From: Antedon bifida
Lineage: Eukaryota; Echinodermata; Crinoidea; Comatulida; Antedonidae
DNA: 64,000 nt
Reading direction: 5' to 3'
Assembly: GCA_963402885.1 (NCBI GenBank)
Contig: OY727095.1
Coordinates: forward strand, 26,727,001-26,791,000
The notes beneath the pieces were generated by a model. The model did no database searches and had not been told where the DNA came from. It saw only the letters and a program-made list of their open reading frames with translations. Below, piece by piece: positions 39,177 through 52,200 of this stretch (position 1 is the first letter of the stretch; each line of letters starts with the position of its first letter). The translations under genes and the position numbers were made by a program.

Positions 39177-39405
39177 TAAGAGGATAACATTTTAAAAACA
39201 AAATTGAATAAGGGCTTGTCAGTATTTTAACAACTTCCTGTGAATTTATCTTACAGTGCTCCATCCTGATTGATTCTTAAGTGTGCAGGGTTTGGCAGTC
39301 GTGTTTTTTATCTTCTGTTAAAATGTCTATAAATATAGGCATCGATAGTCTTTTTTGTTCTTTCCTCTCTTACATTAGTGTGTAAATCATAACGGTATGT
39401 TTATT
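39177..39405 (+). repeat. Dispersed repeat family R2, copy 1
   Basis: Shares AGGGCTTGTC, CAGTGCTCCATCC, CAGGGTTTGGCAGTC and ATATAGGCATCGATAGTC, in order, with 40421-40654. Confidence 0.6.
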
Positions 39406-40420
39406 AGTTAATTAGCGTGTAGGGGTCAGTAGTTATCAAAATAAAAATTATACTGCAAATTAATAAAGATCAAATTAAGAGAACTGATGATAAGACCTTT
39501 TGTTTTGAGTGAAACCCCGATAGGCGAGTTGTTGAATAAGCTCAGGAATAACTGGAATACTTCTCCCCATGTTGCAAGTCGTCTAACACGTCTTCCTTCT
39601 TGGGTCGAAACGGCCCACTGTGTCGCGGAAGTTTGTTTAAAAAGATGTTTAAACTAAATAATGTATTAATTACACCAATTTTTAATTGGTATTTATTTGA
39701 ATAAACGCCCAACACATCCCCAATAAAACATCACTTAGAATAATAATCTGACTGCATTTGTTATCCTTTTTACCACTTTTTATATCTATTAGAGGATTTT
39801 ATTTGATTATAAATGTTACCATATTATTAAAACTAAAACATTAAACGCATCCCTCGAATAAGCACATCCCTCAAATGAACTTACTTCCCCACCTCCGCCC
39901 TATAAGGGCCCTACCAAAACGTCCAAGCGAGCCAGAACGTCCTTTTTATACCCGAGTCATCATTCCGAGAACCATCGTCTACACTTCCTAGACGGGGAGC
40001 GAGCGAAGCGAGCTCACCCTCCAAAACAATTTAAGTATAGTAGTAACAGCAAACTTATTAGTTTTTATTTGCGAAAAGGGAAATCTTACCAGGTTATTGA
40101 TTACTTTTTTCTTTTTATTTTCATTAGTAAAATAAACTTTTTATTTGTTTGTTGATTAAAATAATAAGGTTTTAAAAAAGAGTGTCTTATTTCGTTGTAG
40201 TATGGACATACTAAAACAAAGTGATTTTCATTTTCAACCTCGTTACATTTGCAAACTTTAAAGATTCGTTTTTCCCTTTCTATTCCTGTCCATCTTCCCT
40301 TTTCGTTTTCAAGATCTAAAATTCATAATCTTCTAATTTATCTCTAATCAGCATTTCCAGTTTTGGGGTTTTTATCAACACGTATGCCTACTTCTGTTTA
40401 TTACGGTGACGTATGTTATA
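39406..40420. other. Intergenic, no gene recognised
   Basis: AT-rich with a short GC-richer island (39890-40020, containing GAGCGAGCGAAGCGAGCTC). No supported coding exon. Confidence 0.4.
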
Positions 40421-40654
40421 TAACAGAATAACATTTTTAAAACAAAATCTAATGAGGGCTTGTCTGGTAAAATTATCTCAGTGCTCCATCCCGGATCTCT
40501 CGCTCTTAAATGAAACTGATTGATTATTAAGTTTACAGGGTTTGGCAGTCAATATCCGAAGTGTTTTATCCTTCCGAAATATAGGCATCGATAGTCTTTT
40601 TTAAGTTCAATAATTCCTCTCCGACATGGGTGTGTAATCATAAAGGTGTGTTTT
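40421..40654 (+). repeat. Dispersed repeat family R2, copy 2
   Basis: Direct copy of 39177-39405 about 1.24 kb further on, with a small insertion (GATCTCTCGCTCTTAAATG). Confidence 0.6.
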
Positions 40655-42453
40655 CATATAATCTAATAAGAATCGGAAACGGATTCTTTATTTCATTGGA
40701 TATTTACAAGTAGTGTGCTTGGTTTTTATCTCGCTGAAAGGAGGACGACCCACATTACTTATTTAGAATTAATTTCGACGGCTCTGATCAGACGAGTGGG
40801 ATTAGACATACGTTTGGTTAGACGAGCATGATTACTTAATTTTGGAGACAGAAAAAAACCGATTCCATTTGTAAATTTGAAAAACGTTTGCTGCACCATC
40901 ATTTAGTAATATAGGTCCTTATTGGTGGAATACCAACAAATGATTTAAATCTGATCAATATTATAAATTGTAACTTCTGTGAAGCGCCACCGACCAATAA
41001 CCATTGAGCATGACCTAAACTTACTGGCTCTCACCAGATGATCAAAATTAGACGTCAGGCCCGGTGTAAAGTTTTGATGGAAGACTGCATGGACATTTTG
41101 AAAAGATATATATGTGTATATATATCTATATCGAGAGAGGCATGTGTTCGCGACATTCGCCTAATTGCTATATCCCTAGGCAATATACTTTACTATCATT
41201 ACCTCTTGTATATACATTGATTATGTGCACGATAAAGAACTAACCCCATTCAAACACTAAAGAAGATCGTCTCTCGTCTTGCAACGTTGTTATCAATATA
41301 ATAGTCTTTCATGTTACTATGTCGATTTTCAAGTAAACTCGTTTGTTAAAATGAAAGTTACCTCCTTCAAGGTCCAAATTTGTTGTTCATGTTGTATCTA
41401 CTGTTACTTTGCTGACTTCTATCATTAAATGTGATATTAGCTCGTAGACACTACTTTGACGAAGGCATTGTTATTTGTGTGATTTGGTTTTTTAAACGGA
41501 CAGGCGAAAATTCGGGAAAAGAGACACAGGGAGAATTTAACAAGAAATATTTCTTACAAAAAACGTCGCTCGATTTTTTGAATGTTTTAATCATTGTTCT
41601 TCTTCAGATATAATGATTTATTAGATCAATTATTTGATAATGATTTTATAGATCAATCGATAGTAAACATTTTGTGTAAATATGGTCTGGCCTACTGTAC
41701 AGAACAAAAATATAATCATAAACTAAACTACAGTATATGTACAAAACATCGCCGACATTAATTGTTTTTAGCCACGAACGAAGTAAATAAATTGCGCCCT
41801 CAGAAGGCAATTGTATGAACTTTTTACGGATTTTAGTAATATATTTTGTATATCATCATATCAAAATTCAATCAAATATGATATTACATGTTTATTAAAT
41901 AAAAAAGAAATTTAACCTAATTCAAAGAATTGCAATACATTATTTTCCCGACGTGTGTTGGACATGCAGTCGTCAGAGTCTGAGACAACGTGATTCGCGT
42001 CAAGTCAACCAATCAAAGAGCGAGATTCCAAATGCGTTCAACCGTGAGCCCTCATAGATTCTCTTTTTCCAGACGTTTTTTTGTTCCAGCAGCTTGGACC
42101 TATATATTAGTCGAGTTTACAAATTTCCCAAAACTGTCAGCCGTAGATATATAGCTTTCGCGTTGATAAAGCTTATAGAGTATGTCATATGGGGATAAAG
42201 CCGCGGCGCGAAAACTAAAATCCTAACGGTGAAAAAATTGTCATTGTAATGTAAGTTGTCCCGTGTGGATGTATGCAAGGTATCCGGTGGAAATTGTGAA
42301 ATCCGTACGGTATTATTATTTATCGCGGTTAGTCCTGTGTGGATTCCGAGAAGCGGCATAGATAATTCAGTTAGACCACCACGTTGTTACTGTTTGGATC
42401 GTAGTGTTGCTCAAGTAGGCCACATAGGCAAGTGGAAGGGGAAGTAACAAAGT
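40655..42453. other. Intergenic, no gene recognised
   Basis: Several ORFs of 60-80 codons (for example 41038-41220, 41431-41613, 42256-42447) lack recognisable domains. CCAATCA at about 42008 is the only promoter-like hint. Confidence 0.4.
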
Positions 42454-42581
42454 GCGAGGCAGCGAGGCACGCGAGGCAGGGAAGGCAAGCGAGGCAAGTC
42501 AGAAATTTATGCGAGGCATCGTTTTACCATCATCCAAAAATGCGAGGCATCATTTTATCATTTTCCCAAAATTGCGAGGCA
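42454..42581 (+). repeat. Interspersed octamer repeat GCGAGGCA (seven copies)
   Basis: Exact GCGAGGCA at 42454, 42462, 42471, 42489, 42511, 42542 and 42574. The first copies are nearly back to back; the later ones are separated by about 30 bases and share ATCATTTTATCAT-like spacers. Confidence 0.7.
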
Positions 42582-42610
42582 GGAAATCACCGAAACTGAA
42601 GTAGCCTAGG

Positions 42611-43421
42611 CCCGCTAGTTCCCTTTTGCACCTGTCTTTTAACTCGAAATTTGTTAACCAAATTTATCCTGAATACCACACCTTAGAATTAGTAGGCCTA
42701 CTTTAATGATGAAAAATCACATAAAAGTAACAATAAATCCGTTAAATTGGTGATTTTACAGACGTTTTCCTCGCATACTGTTCGCGACACTTAATGTTTC
42801 AATATTTTGGTTTCTATGGAACGCCAAAAGAGCAAAATTAATTAGGGGCTAATAACTGTGGAATCCATATATTTAACGCATTATTTGGTGAAAATCACGT
42901 ACAATTTCAATATATTTTGTCACTGTCACTTGTCAGTAAGGAAAAATGTTACTGTTGATACTGTACACGGTTTCGTTAACCTTTTAAAGAATACTAGAAA
43001 CATTCATCATAATATCCTTAGTAGGATGTTGATTTAGGATCGGTTATTTTTCTTTGAAAACAGAACAGTATCAGCACTATTTTTATTGACAAATTAACAA
43101 ATATATTGAAATTAAACGTGTTTTCACCAATAAATGCATGAGAAATTGACGCATTCCACTGAGTTTTAGTCCTCTATTATCGGTGCTCTTTTGGCACTCC
43201 ATAGAAACACAAAAATATTGAACATTGAATAAGTGAAATTCGCGAACAGTGTGTGAGAAACACGCCTGTAAAATCATTAATTTAAGGATTTATTTGTTAC
43301 TTTTTATGTGATTCTTCTTCATTAAAGTACTTATGAGGTATACTTCTAAGGTGTGGTATTCACATGATAAAGTTAGTTATCAAATTTGGAGTCAAAATAT
43401 AAGTGAAGGAAACTAGCGCCA
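42611..43421. mobile_element. Large inverted-repeat (foldback) element
   Basis: The segment 42611-42930 is matched by the reverse complement of 43083-43421: GCTAGTT...CC / GG...AACTAGC at the outer ends, then matching runs such as AATACCACACCTTAGAA, CACATAAAAAGTAACA-like and TTTCTATGG inside. The arms are about 310-340 bases, diverged, with about 150 bases between. No transposase ORF, so it is a foldback/MITE-like element or a pair of oppositely inserted repeats. Confidence 0.65.
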
Positions 43422-44349
43422 AGTTTATCAGTACGTACATGGACAAAAATAAATAAAAATCGTTCGTAATATACATAGCCTACTAAAACAGGAATAGCGT
43501 ATCATTATTAATATTACACCAATTATTATTATATCAACATTGATTAAATTATTTTCTACATATGTCTCTAGGTTAGGGCTAAACATATTAAAGTATTAAT
43601 ATAAAGTTTAATGTTAGGCCTAGTATTACGATTGTCGGACGTAAGTCTTTTTCACACGCGCTCCAGAATTCTCTCGCAATTTCTTTGCGGCATGTTATTT
43701 GATCGGCATATCAGTTACCTTTATGCACCGCCAGTTATTGAACTTGTCCTGGCCATCGCTGTTCACTTTATTTGCGAGAGAGGTACACGTGTTGATTTCA
43801 TAGAGAATGGAATGTAAAAAATGTCTTTGGCAGGGCGCTTTGAGAGAAGTATGTGCGTTGCTGTTGAAACCACGTGCTATAGGAAGGCGAAATCGCCACA
43901 AGGCCGAATCCTCTCAGGGCAGAATCATTCCGCTACCTGCTAAATAGTAAAGAGGTATTTTCCATCTCTCGGGTCTACCGGATCGAGGCGCGGGGGTGTG
44001 CCAAAATATTATTTTATTTATTATTTATTATTTTTACTCTGCTATGTTCGAGAGACATGTTAAATTAATTGTAAAGTGAACACGCTCGAAATGCCAACAA
44101 ACAGTCATTTGATGAGTGTCGCTATAACAATTATTGTTTATCGAAAGTTAAAGACTGTCCTTCAGATTTAGGCGGATACGGATGCTCAACTTTTGAACAG
44201 TTTGGGCACTTTTGTAAAAGTAAAATTTGACACGATATGACTTGAATGAAAAAAACAATCGTTACATAAAAATAAACAACATGATGAGTGTATACACGAA
44301 TCTATTTAGATACGCTAGGCCTATTATAAAAATATAAATAATTGATTGA
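43422..44349. other. Intergenic, no gene recognised
   Basis: ORFs of 68 codons on both strands around 43611-43901 overlap each other and show no domain. No splice-supported exon was found. Confidence 0.4.
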
Positions 44350-44379
44350 TAAATTTCAGGTCATATTTCATCATATGGA

Positions 44380-44600
44380 AATATAATTACGTGCGCAGCG
44401 CATATAACGCATGCGTACGCGCGCTTAACATTTATTTTCGATGAAATTAGAGTTAAGTACGTTTCAGGCAATTTTAAGCAAAAAATTCCATGAGTGCGCA
44501 GATTTTTGCACGCGCACTGCCCGTTAAACCTTAATATGCACTCTTTTTGCCCGATTTCTGTTTTACAACCATTCTTTAATAATATCATCAAGAATCTCCA
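44380..44600 (+). mobile_element. Orphan, diverged fragment of the array element
   Basis: The order of motifs matches the core of the array units in the same orientation: ACGTGCGC, ACGCGCGCTTAA, AAGTACGTTTCAGGCAATTT, TTTAAGCA, GTGCGCAGATTTTTGCACGC, then a T-rich stretch with TTGCCCGATTTCTGTTTTAC. It is closest to the C subtype (ACGTTTCAGGACATTTTAAG). The ends are not recognisable. Confidence 0.55.
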
Positions 44601-44745
44601 TTTTCTCTTTCCGGCCCTTGGTTTTCTCCTCTTGCCACCTCTTCTGATAATCTATAAGGGTTCCTTTTTCATCTAACACCTTCTCCTTTAAAGCAAATTG
44701 CAGCATTCACTGTAGTATTTTTACTCTACTTTACAGCTCACTATG

Positions 44746-44782
44746 TTGGTCGGTTGGTCGGTCGGTCGGTTGGTCGGTCGGT
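44746..44782 (+). repeat. GGTC/GGTT tetranucleotide microsatellite
   Basis: About nine repeats of GGTC or GGTT. The sequence that follows (GTAAACACTAACTCA) also follows a TCGG-type repeat, in reverse, at 37660-37700, so the microsatellite is probably the edge of a dispersed element. Confidence 0.6.
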
Positions 44783-44869
44783 AAACACTAACTCAAATTT
44801 GAGCACGCGACTGCAGCAATTTATATGGCCTTGATTTTCTGGCCAGGAACATAAGTTGGTAGTGCATAC

Positions 44870-44904
44870 GGGGTACGTTGAAACACCGTGTTTCAATGTA
44901 CCCC
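44870..44904. repeat. Small inverted repeat
   Basis: Arms GGGGTACGTTGAAACA and TGTTTCAATGTACCCC pair with one wobble around a 3-base loop. GGGGTACATTG recurs at about 45092. Probably part of a repeat. Confidence 0.5.
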
Positions 44905-45957
44905 ATGTATATTTTAAAACACAATGTCCTGTGTTTTTTCATTATTTAGTCATTTTATGACTTAACATTTTTTATTATTAATAATATTTTATCAGTATTG
45001 TTAGATCCATATTATTTGATGATTTGCTAGCATTATTATATTTTATATATATGTTTAAGCATATACCGTTTGCCGTTTGCACCCGTGGACCGGGGTACAT
45101 TGTTAAATTAATTAGCCTCCTCAACGAAAATTACCAAAGTTTTTTTTCTTTTTGACTTTAGTATTACTGAATGACACCCATTACTTGCTTTTGACACCAT
45201 TTTGGAAGTTTTAAGACTATTATTTTCAGAATTATTATAAAAAAAAACAAAATTTGTTTCAAAGCGCCCCGGTCTCCCCTAGTAGACCACGATTATTGTT
45301 AATAATCCAAACACTTTTTGACTCAAACTTTATTCTTCTTGCTGAGATGCACATTATATCACTTACTGCATCTCTCTGTGGTGTAAAGGTAAAGATCCGT
45401 CATTTTAGTTTTGGCGTTAACTTGCTAACAAACAAACACGCATATCACAGACACAAATATAATCTTCTCAAAAGCGGAGGTAATAAATATTAATTATTAT
45501 ATTCCTACCCGAAAGTTTTTAGTTTTGTACAAAATTACGTCTAAACTAGTAAAAATGTCATTTATAAAACAATATGAATACTGGTAAAACTCACTCTAAA
45601 ACTCACCCAGTCTAAATTAAATAAGATTTATTTTAATTTAGTTTACTCTTTACCAGTGGGTTTTTGAGAAATATGAAAACAAATTGTTTAATGTAATAAT
45701 ATATATATCCTATTAAATAGATATAAAATAAACTCATATGAATAAAGTCATAGTTATTTTACTTGAAATTATTTAATAGAAACAATATGTCAAATCATTA
45801 GTATATTCTAGTTTAGTCTAGTCTAGTCAACCAATTTTTTAAAATTATTAATTAGTTTTCGAGGACGATTTATTTAATATGTAGTAGTAGGACAGTATAT
45901 CAGTCAATAAGGTAAATGTAACAGCAACCCTAGACATTATATGTAGTAAGTTATTAT
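44905..45957. other. Downstream flank of the CCP gene
   Basis: AT-rich. A 79-codon plus-strand ORF at 45254-45493 has no domain. A minus-strand AATAAA (45869-45874) lies 84 bases past the stop codon of the CCP gene and is the likely polyadenylation signal. Confidence 0.45.
45869..45874 (-). terminator. Candidate polyadenylation signal AATAAA
   Basis: AATAAA on the minus strand, 84 bases downstream of the stop codon at 45958-45960. Confidence 0.45.
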
Positions 45958-46238
45958 TTAGCATGTTGGTAATTCAGATGATGTATCAGCATCTATGTAG
46001 GATTTTGTAACCAATTTTAAACCTGCATTATATCGAATATAAATTCGCAAATCAGTCTTAAACTGTCCAGCAGGGCAGTAGCAATCTCCGATTTTTGCGT
46101 CTTCTATCGTTAAGGTAACAAACTGTGGGTCTCTAATCTCGTCTTTTGTTTTCAACCACTCCATAATTTCTATAGTAACATTTAGAGCTTGTTCGTTAAC
46201 AGGTGTAGCGTCTATGATTCTTCCATTTACTGGGAAAA
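45958..46238 (-). CDS. Terminal exon, unrecognised C-terminal domain
   Basis: 93 codons including the stop TAA at 45958-45960, entered in phase 1 after acceptor TATTTTTTAG. Features: alternating hydrophobic strands (ALNVTIEIMEWL, QFVTLTIEDA), GDCYCPAGQF, DLRIYIRYNAGLKLVTKSYI and a last residue Cys. No CCP, no membrane anchor, no GPI-type hydrophobic tail. I do not recognise the family. Its position as the sole exon after the linkers suggests a distinct C-terminal module. Confidence 0.75.
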
Positions 46239-49200
46239 CTAAAAAATAAAGAGAATTTCAAAGAAGGAACGTAAGTAAGTAATTTAACTCAGGTGGTCTA
46301 GGTTACCACTGAACTATTTTAGTTCCGAATAAGCAGGAAATAAAGTATTTCTTTGTCGTAGAAACAAGTTTAAAAACTTCTGATCTCAACGCAATATGAA
46401 AAACGTTATATTGTTGAGATCAAAAGTATAAAGATGGGTCTTTATGCTAATACTTCTTGTCGCCTCATTTGATTCATAACTTACCCAACTAATTAAGCGG
46501 GTCGAATATACAATTGCCAATTATGACGCAAAATATTGAGGAGAAAAAAAATTGTTGTTTAAAAAACCATTAATGTATACGCCTCAAGAACGTGGCGGTA
46601 TTTAATAAAATGGATAATTAGAGCTTTTTATAGATGATAATATAAAAAAAACAATGATGAAGGATAAGAAAAGATGTTTGTAAATAGAACATTTGGTTGG
46701 TAAAACTGTAGTTTTTATTAATTATTATTACAAAAAAAATTGATAAATGAAAATGGGTAATAGCCACATTAGAGAAAAAAAATGTTAAGAAATAAAAAAA
46801 AGTATGAAAATTATGTATGATATATGTGGGACTACAAATACAAAGGACCTAAGTATCTAATTTTTAGGTCAATGTATAATTATACAAAGGGCCGTTTAAA
46901 ATTAATGTTTCTGTGTCTGTTGTGTTTTGTAGATTTGCATTATATGTGTAAAGAAAAATATCAATGCTGTGAGTACTGAGTGAGATAATAAATGAATATA
47001 TAATGGTAAAGTAAAGCAGGCAGACAAATTTGCATTTTATATGTGTGTTTTTGTAAGATGTTTATGTTTGTATATTATATATGTTTGAACAATACCATGA
47101 AAGCACCAGTGGTCTAATGGTTAGAACATCTGCATATCAAGCAGAAGGTTCCGGGTTCGAGTCTGGATTTCCTCATCTTTATTGATTAAAATTAATTAAT
47201 TACATTTCGGTATATCACCGGGCGGTTTAGATCTGTGCTTGATGTGTAATAAAATTGTTAAAAAGAGAAAAAAACAAGTCTAAGTTTATAAAAAGATTAT
47301 TAAATATAAATTGTGTTAAATGAAAATGTATGTATAAAGAAAAGAATATATATAGAAAATATGAATAAGAACTAGCAGGTTTTGGAAATGTATTAAAAGA
47401 TGATATGTATAAAGTATAAGAGAAAATTATGGTAAATAATGATAATGGATAGAGAAATGCGTACAACAAAATCATGTATGTAAACATATGATAAAAAAAA
47501 AACAATGTTAGAAAAACTACGTAAACATTACTATATTTATATGAAAATCTAAAAATGGCTACTTAATAGTATTGTATAATTGTATAGGACTACTCACTCT
47601 TTCCAACTTTTTTACAAAAGGCATTTACACCTTCTATGTTACACACATCTTTACTGCAAAAAGCTATTGAAGGTGATGACAGCAATGACGATACTTCACT
47701 GGAAGTAGTGTCATCCGATGATGAAAATGAAAATGCTGAAAGTAAATTATAAAAAATGGTATGCCTATGACAGAATAAAAACAAAGAGAAAAGGATGGTT
47801 ATTTACTTCATAGAATTTTATAGTTCCATAGCCAATATATATTCTGTTATTTTAGTAAAACAAATTAATATTAACATATTATTAAGTTGAAACATATATT
47901 TAATTAGTATATTTGTACGAACAAAATAAACGCAACACTGTCTTTTTGGGCAAATTATGTATTGAAAGATGGGCAGAGAAGAACATTTATTAGTACATTC
48001 ATACAGTAGATCACTGAATACAATTTAAAAAAAATGTTAAATTAACTGAGAGATTATGATTTTACTTGACTAATAACTTATTGTTGGCAATAGTATGAAT
48101 TTTGTTTGCAATAAATGTGATATAAAAACACAGAGATGGAGTCTTTTTTTCACGAATACAAAATATCACGTCAATAAATTTCGATTTAAAATTACAAACA
48201 ATGAACAGAGCAAATGCATTTTTGAAGAGTGAAACTGGCATAAATTATTTGAATACTCACATGTTTCATTTTCGATCTCTCCGTCAGCTAGGACAAAAAG
48301 ATAATTATTATTATTATAATCATTATTAAGCATATTATTACTGTATATCTACTTTTTCTTTCACTTGTTTTTAATATGAAAAATAGAGCTTTTCATTTAA
48401 ATGTTTCTTATATTGTGTTTTTTTTATCGGCAGGTGCTCGAGTTATTGTGATTAGTCTTTCTACTTAATGGGATTGACGCGTTTTCAAATCCAGTCTGGG
48501 TTAAATTAATATCCATATTAATTGGAAATAGACAGATAGGATAAAATAAAGAGTGGCAACTTACCGGTACAAGTCTTAGGAAATACATAATTCCACTGTC
48601 CGTTTACACACGTCACTGTGCGTTGAGTTAGAGAAGTACCAGGTATATAGAAACCCTGATCACAAATTAATGTTACTGCATCACCGTCTTTTCTTACAAT
48701 ACCGTTCCACATTGTAACTGGGGGTACTGAACATTGTGGCGTTTCAACTAACAACATTAAAATAAAAAAATAATAAAGTCACGTGTAAAGTCTCATGTGC
48801 TATTTGTATACATTAGTATGAAAAAAGATAATTAATAAAATTCGTAATATTGTTTTTGAAGTTAATAACTTTGTGACTTTGTTTTGTTATTTTTGATGAT
48901 GATTTTGGTTAATCAAATGATACATACAAATACATGATGATGGAAATTGTTTGTCCCAATTTCCCTCAATGCAGTTGATAGTCATTTCTGAATCTTGAGT
49001 GCCTTCTATAACTGCTTCGTTCCTGCAGAAAATTGTTACAGTAACTCCATCAGTATCATCTTTTAAAACGTAACCATTTTCGATAGATGTTGGTAGATCA
49101 TCACATACGGTTGCTACAAAAAAAAGAACAATATATCAACTTTTTGCGAAAGGCTGACTGATGAATTAAAACCAGTTAATTATTATGCAGCTAGATGGCT

Positions 49201-52200
49201 ATACTAATGCCTTGCAGTGAATAATGTTTTGGTAAATGTCTTCAAATTTCATAAACATTTCACAAATAATCTACTTGTTACTTAATCGGCCATTAAATAG
49301 TTTGACAATGAATACAATTTCTATTCAATATTATGACAATTGTTTACAGATCAACAACAGAACAATAAATATAATTAGATTACAATTATGTTTTCATCCG
49401 TTCTTCACATCTGTATAATAACATTGATATAGACTGATACAACTGACTGAGATTGGAACCGACCGAAAGTATCGAGTGACATCACGAATTTGCGCATGCA
49501 CTGTTTTATTTTTAGTAAAACCCAGTGATTACTGAAGGAAGTTTGAGAGGGTTTTTTTAATATCGAAAAATTACGTCGATGAATGCGCATAAATCCATGT
49601 GACTACACCTGCCTAAACAAAGGTGATGGGAAGAAATTATGGCCTACACTAAGAAAAAATTACATTTACAACAACATTTATTTAGGTAAAAATAAAAGCC
49701 ATGTAATTGATAACAATATCTGATAATTAATTTTGATACAATTTAGCGTGTGTATTCAGAGAAACTATTGAAAAAATGGTAATATAATTATACTAATGTG
49801 CTGTTAACTAAAATGAAACGTCACCTACGTTTGATGCATCCTCTAGGTATTGCTGGAACCCATTTACCCTCTATGCAAACACTGATCTGTCTGTCATCCT
49901 TAGTATATGGTATATGAAAATCCTTATTGCAATAGATACCAATGTCAGTATTCTCAGACGTTCCAGATCCTACTACTATTCCGTTGGTAATTTGAGTTGG
50001 TGGTGTATTACATATTGTAGCTAAAAATTAAATAATTTAAGCCGAATGAGTTTCATCTTTTGAGAATAAGCCAGAAATAGTAGACCGTTTTAGAAAATAT
50101 CAACAATTTGATTTAGACAAGTTTAGAGGGTGATAATGGATAAGATAACTTTCAGTTAAAGTTTTAGCTTGACGGTAATTTATACACATATTTCAAACGC
50201 ACATAACTCATCTGGTTCCGTAATTTAAAAAAAAAATTAATAATCTATTTATCGGTTTAATGTGAAATTTTTATTTTTATCGTAAGTTACGGACGGTAGT
50301 TATTTTAGTTTTAGTAGTTATTTTAAGATTTATCATTAAATGATAAATCTGATGTACGGCGCTCTGGTCTTTTTGGAAGAGCGCCTTATAAATACCATAA
50401 TATTATTTAGATTATTAAGATTTATACACGTGCTGAATGATTTATGGTGTAGAATACGTCAGTGGCGATAATTATAGCTGACACATTGTAGTTATTGTAT
50501 ACTTACAAACACAATATGGAAAATCGTAATCCCATTCTCCACTAGGAAGACATTTTAAATACCGTTCTCCAACCAATTTGAAAGTCAGGTCACAGGAGAA
50601 AGACAGTTCTGTATTCATTAGATATGGTGGCTGAGACCCTTCAATTACGTCAATACCTCTTCCATTATTTATTACTGGAGTTGAGCAGTAAAAAGCTAAA
50701 AAAACAATACAAATTTGCTTTAGGAAGTAATAATGGTATTGTATTTATTGCGTGACCGCCACTTAAGCTCTGTCTACACTATCAAACGAGTTTGACAAAA
50801 AAAGTGTAATGTGAACAAATATGGCTAGTGATGACATCATCATGTCTGGGCATAACACTTTTTGTTGTCACATACAGTTTGATGAAATCGTTGAAAGCCA
50901 TTATACTGGCCTTTGAAAGCACTTCTTACTGATGACCCAATTCAATTGGATAGGATGAGTTTTTTGTTTCAATATATCACAATTCAGGAAGTTAAGCCAA
51001 CACACATAAATAGATCCTTGTCATTTGATTGGACAATTGTGGGTCACATAGTGTGCAATAGATATATATTATTAACGTCAATACAATGGTCCGCGATTGG
51101 ATATCCGCGATTGGATATCCAATCGTGTTGCCTATATTTTGCTTGACATTGGCATATCAATAATAACCGTTCAGAATGTCACTCGATCGGAATTAACATT
51201 TTTTATATTAATTCTTGTACTAATTTGATTATTTCGCTGAAGAAGATATATTTTTATTTGGCTTTCGTCATTCACCTCATGCAATTATTTGTCCATCATA
51301 AACACTCTTTATTCGTATACTACTACTTGTCCCATCAACAAGTTAGTACACTGTTAATGCAACTCGAAGGTAAGTTGAAATAACTAAAGCGTGGTTTCCA
51401 CTAGAACGCAACGCAGTGACGTATTGACCCAAAGTGATGTATTGCGTAATCACAAGTGGGAACCGACGACGCAACAGTGCTGCAAAAATCGCAGGTTTGA
51501 AAAGTTTGAAGACGTAAAATGATTAATTTTTGGTAGAATCTGGAAAGATCCAATACAAATTATTTTGTTTTACTTACGAGCAACTATATGAACTTCTACC
51601 CTCTGTGTTGGAAGGTTGATATTTGAATCATCTCTACATGTGTACACTCCGGAATGTCGAGTCTCTTCGATTTCATAATATACCTTTGTTGATGTCCAAT
51701 AAGTATGTTCCTCCAATTCATTTTGACCAGAGAAGGGTTCAAAACCAATTACTGCAGTATCACTTACATGACACTGTACTTTTATTCCTGTGTTAGGTGA
51801 AGCAATCATGACGTACGTACTATCAGGGGCAACTTTCCGACGCATCGAGGAATACGATGAACTATCTGGTTTATAAAACAGAAGCTTATTTTCTGCATCA
51901 GCTGAAACAAAAAAAGGAAAGCCTGCTTAGAAACCAAGCTTCTTTTTCGATATGGTTAACTAATACCAGGGTATGAATCTCCAATCATACCTTACCAAAC
52001 TTCTGCTACAGAAAAGTTTAGTTCTCTTTATTTTATACAGATACAGTACATCCTAAGTCGTGCCCAAGGAGGGTTCTCGAATACACAGTAATTTCAGCGT
52101 AAACAAAATGGCGATTTCTAATGTACGTACCGCAGGACAATACATTGTCGTTTACAGAAACGAATAAACTAAATTCATTTTAATTGTAAATAACTAATTG

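Noticed and set aside
47103-47175. Functional tRNA gene
   Set aside because: Anticodon arm and B box are tRNA-like, but the acceptor stem cannot pair and the T stem has mismatches, so it is kept only as a low-confidence tRNA-like relic.
51128-51370. Extra exon between the CCP and Ig exons
   Set aside because: No splice-bounded phase-1 segment with cysteines; the sequence belongs to repeat family R3.
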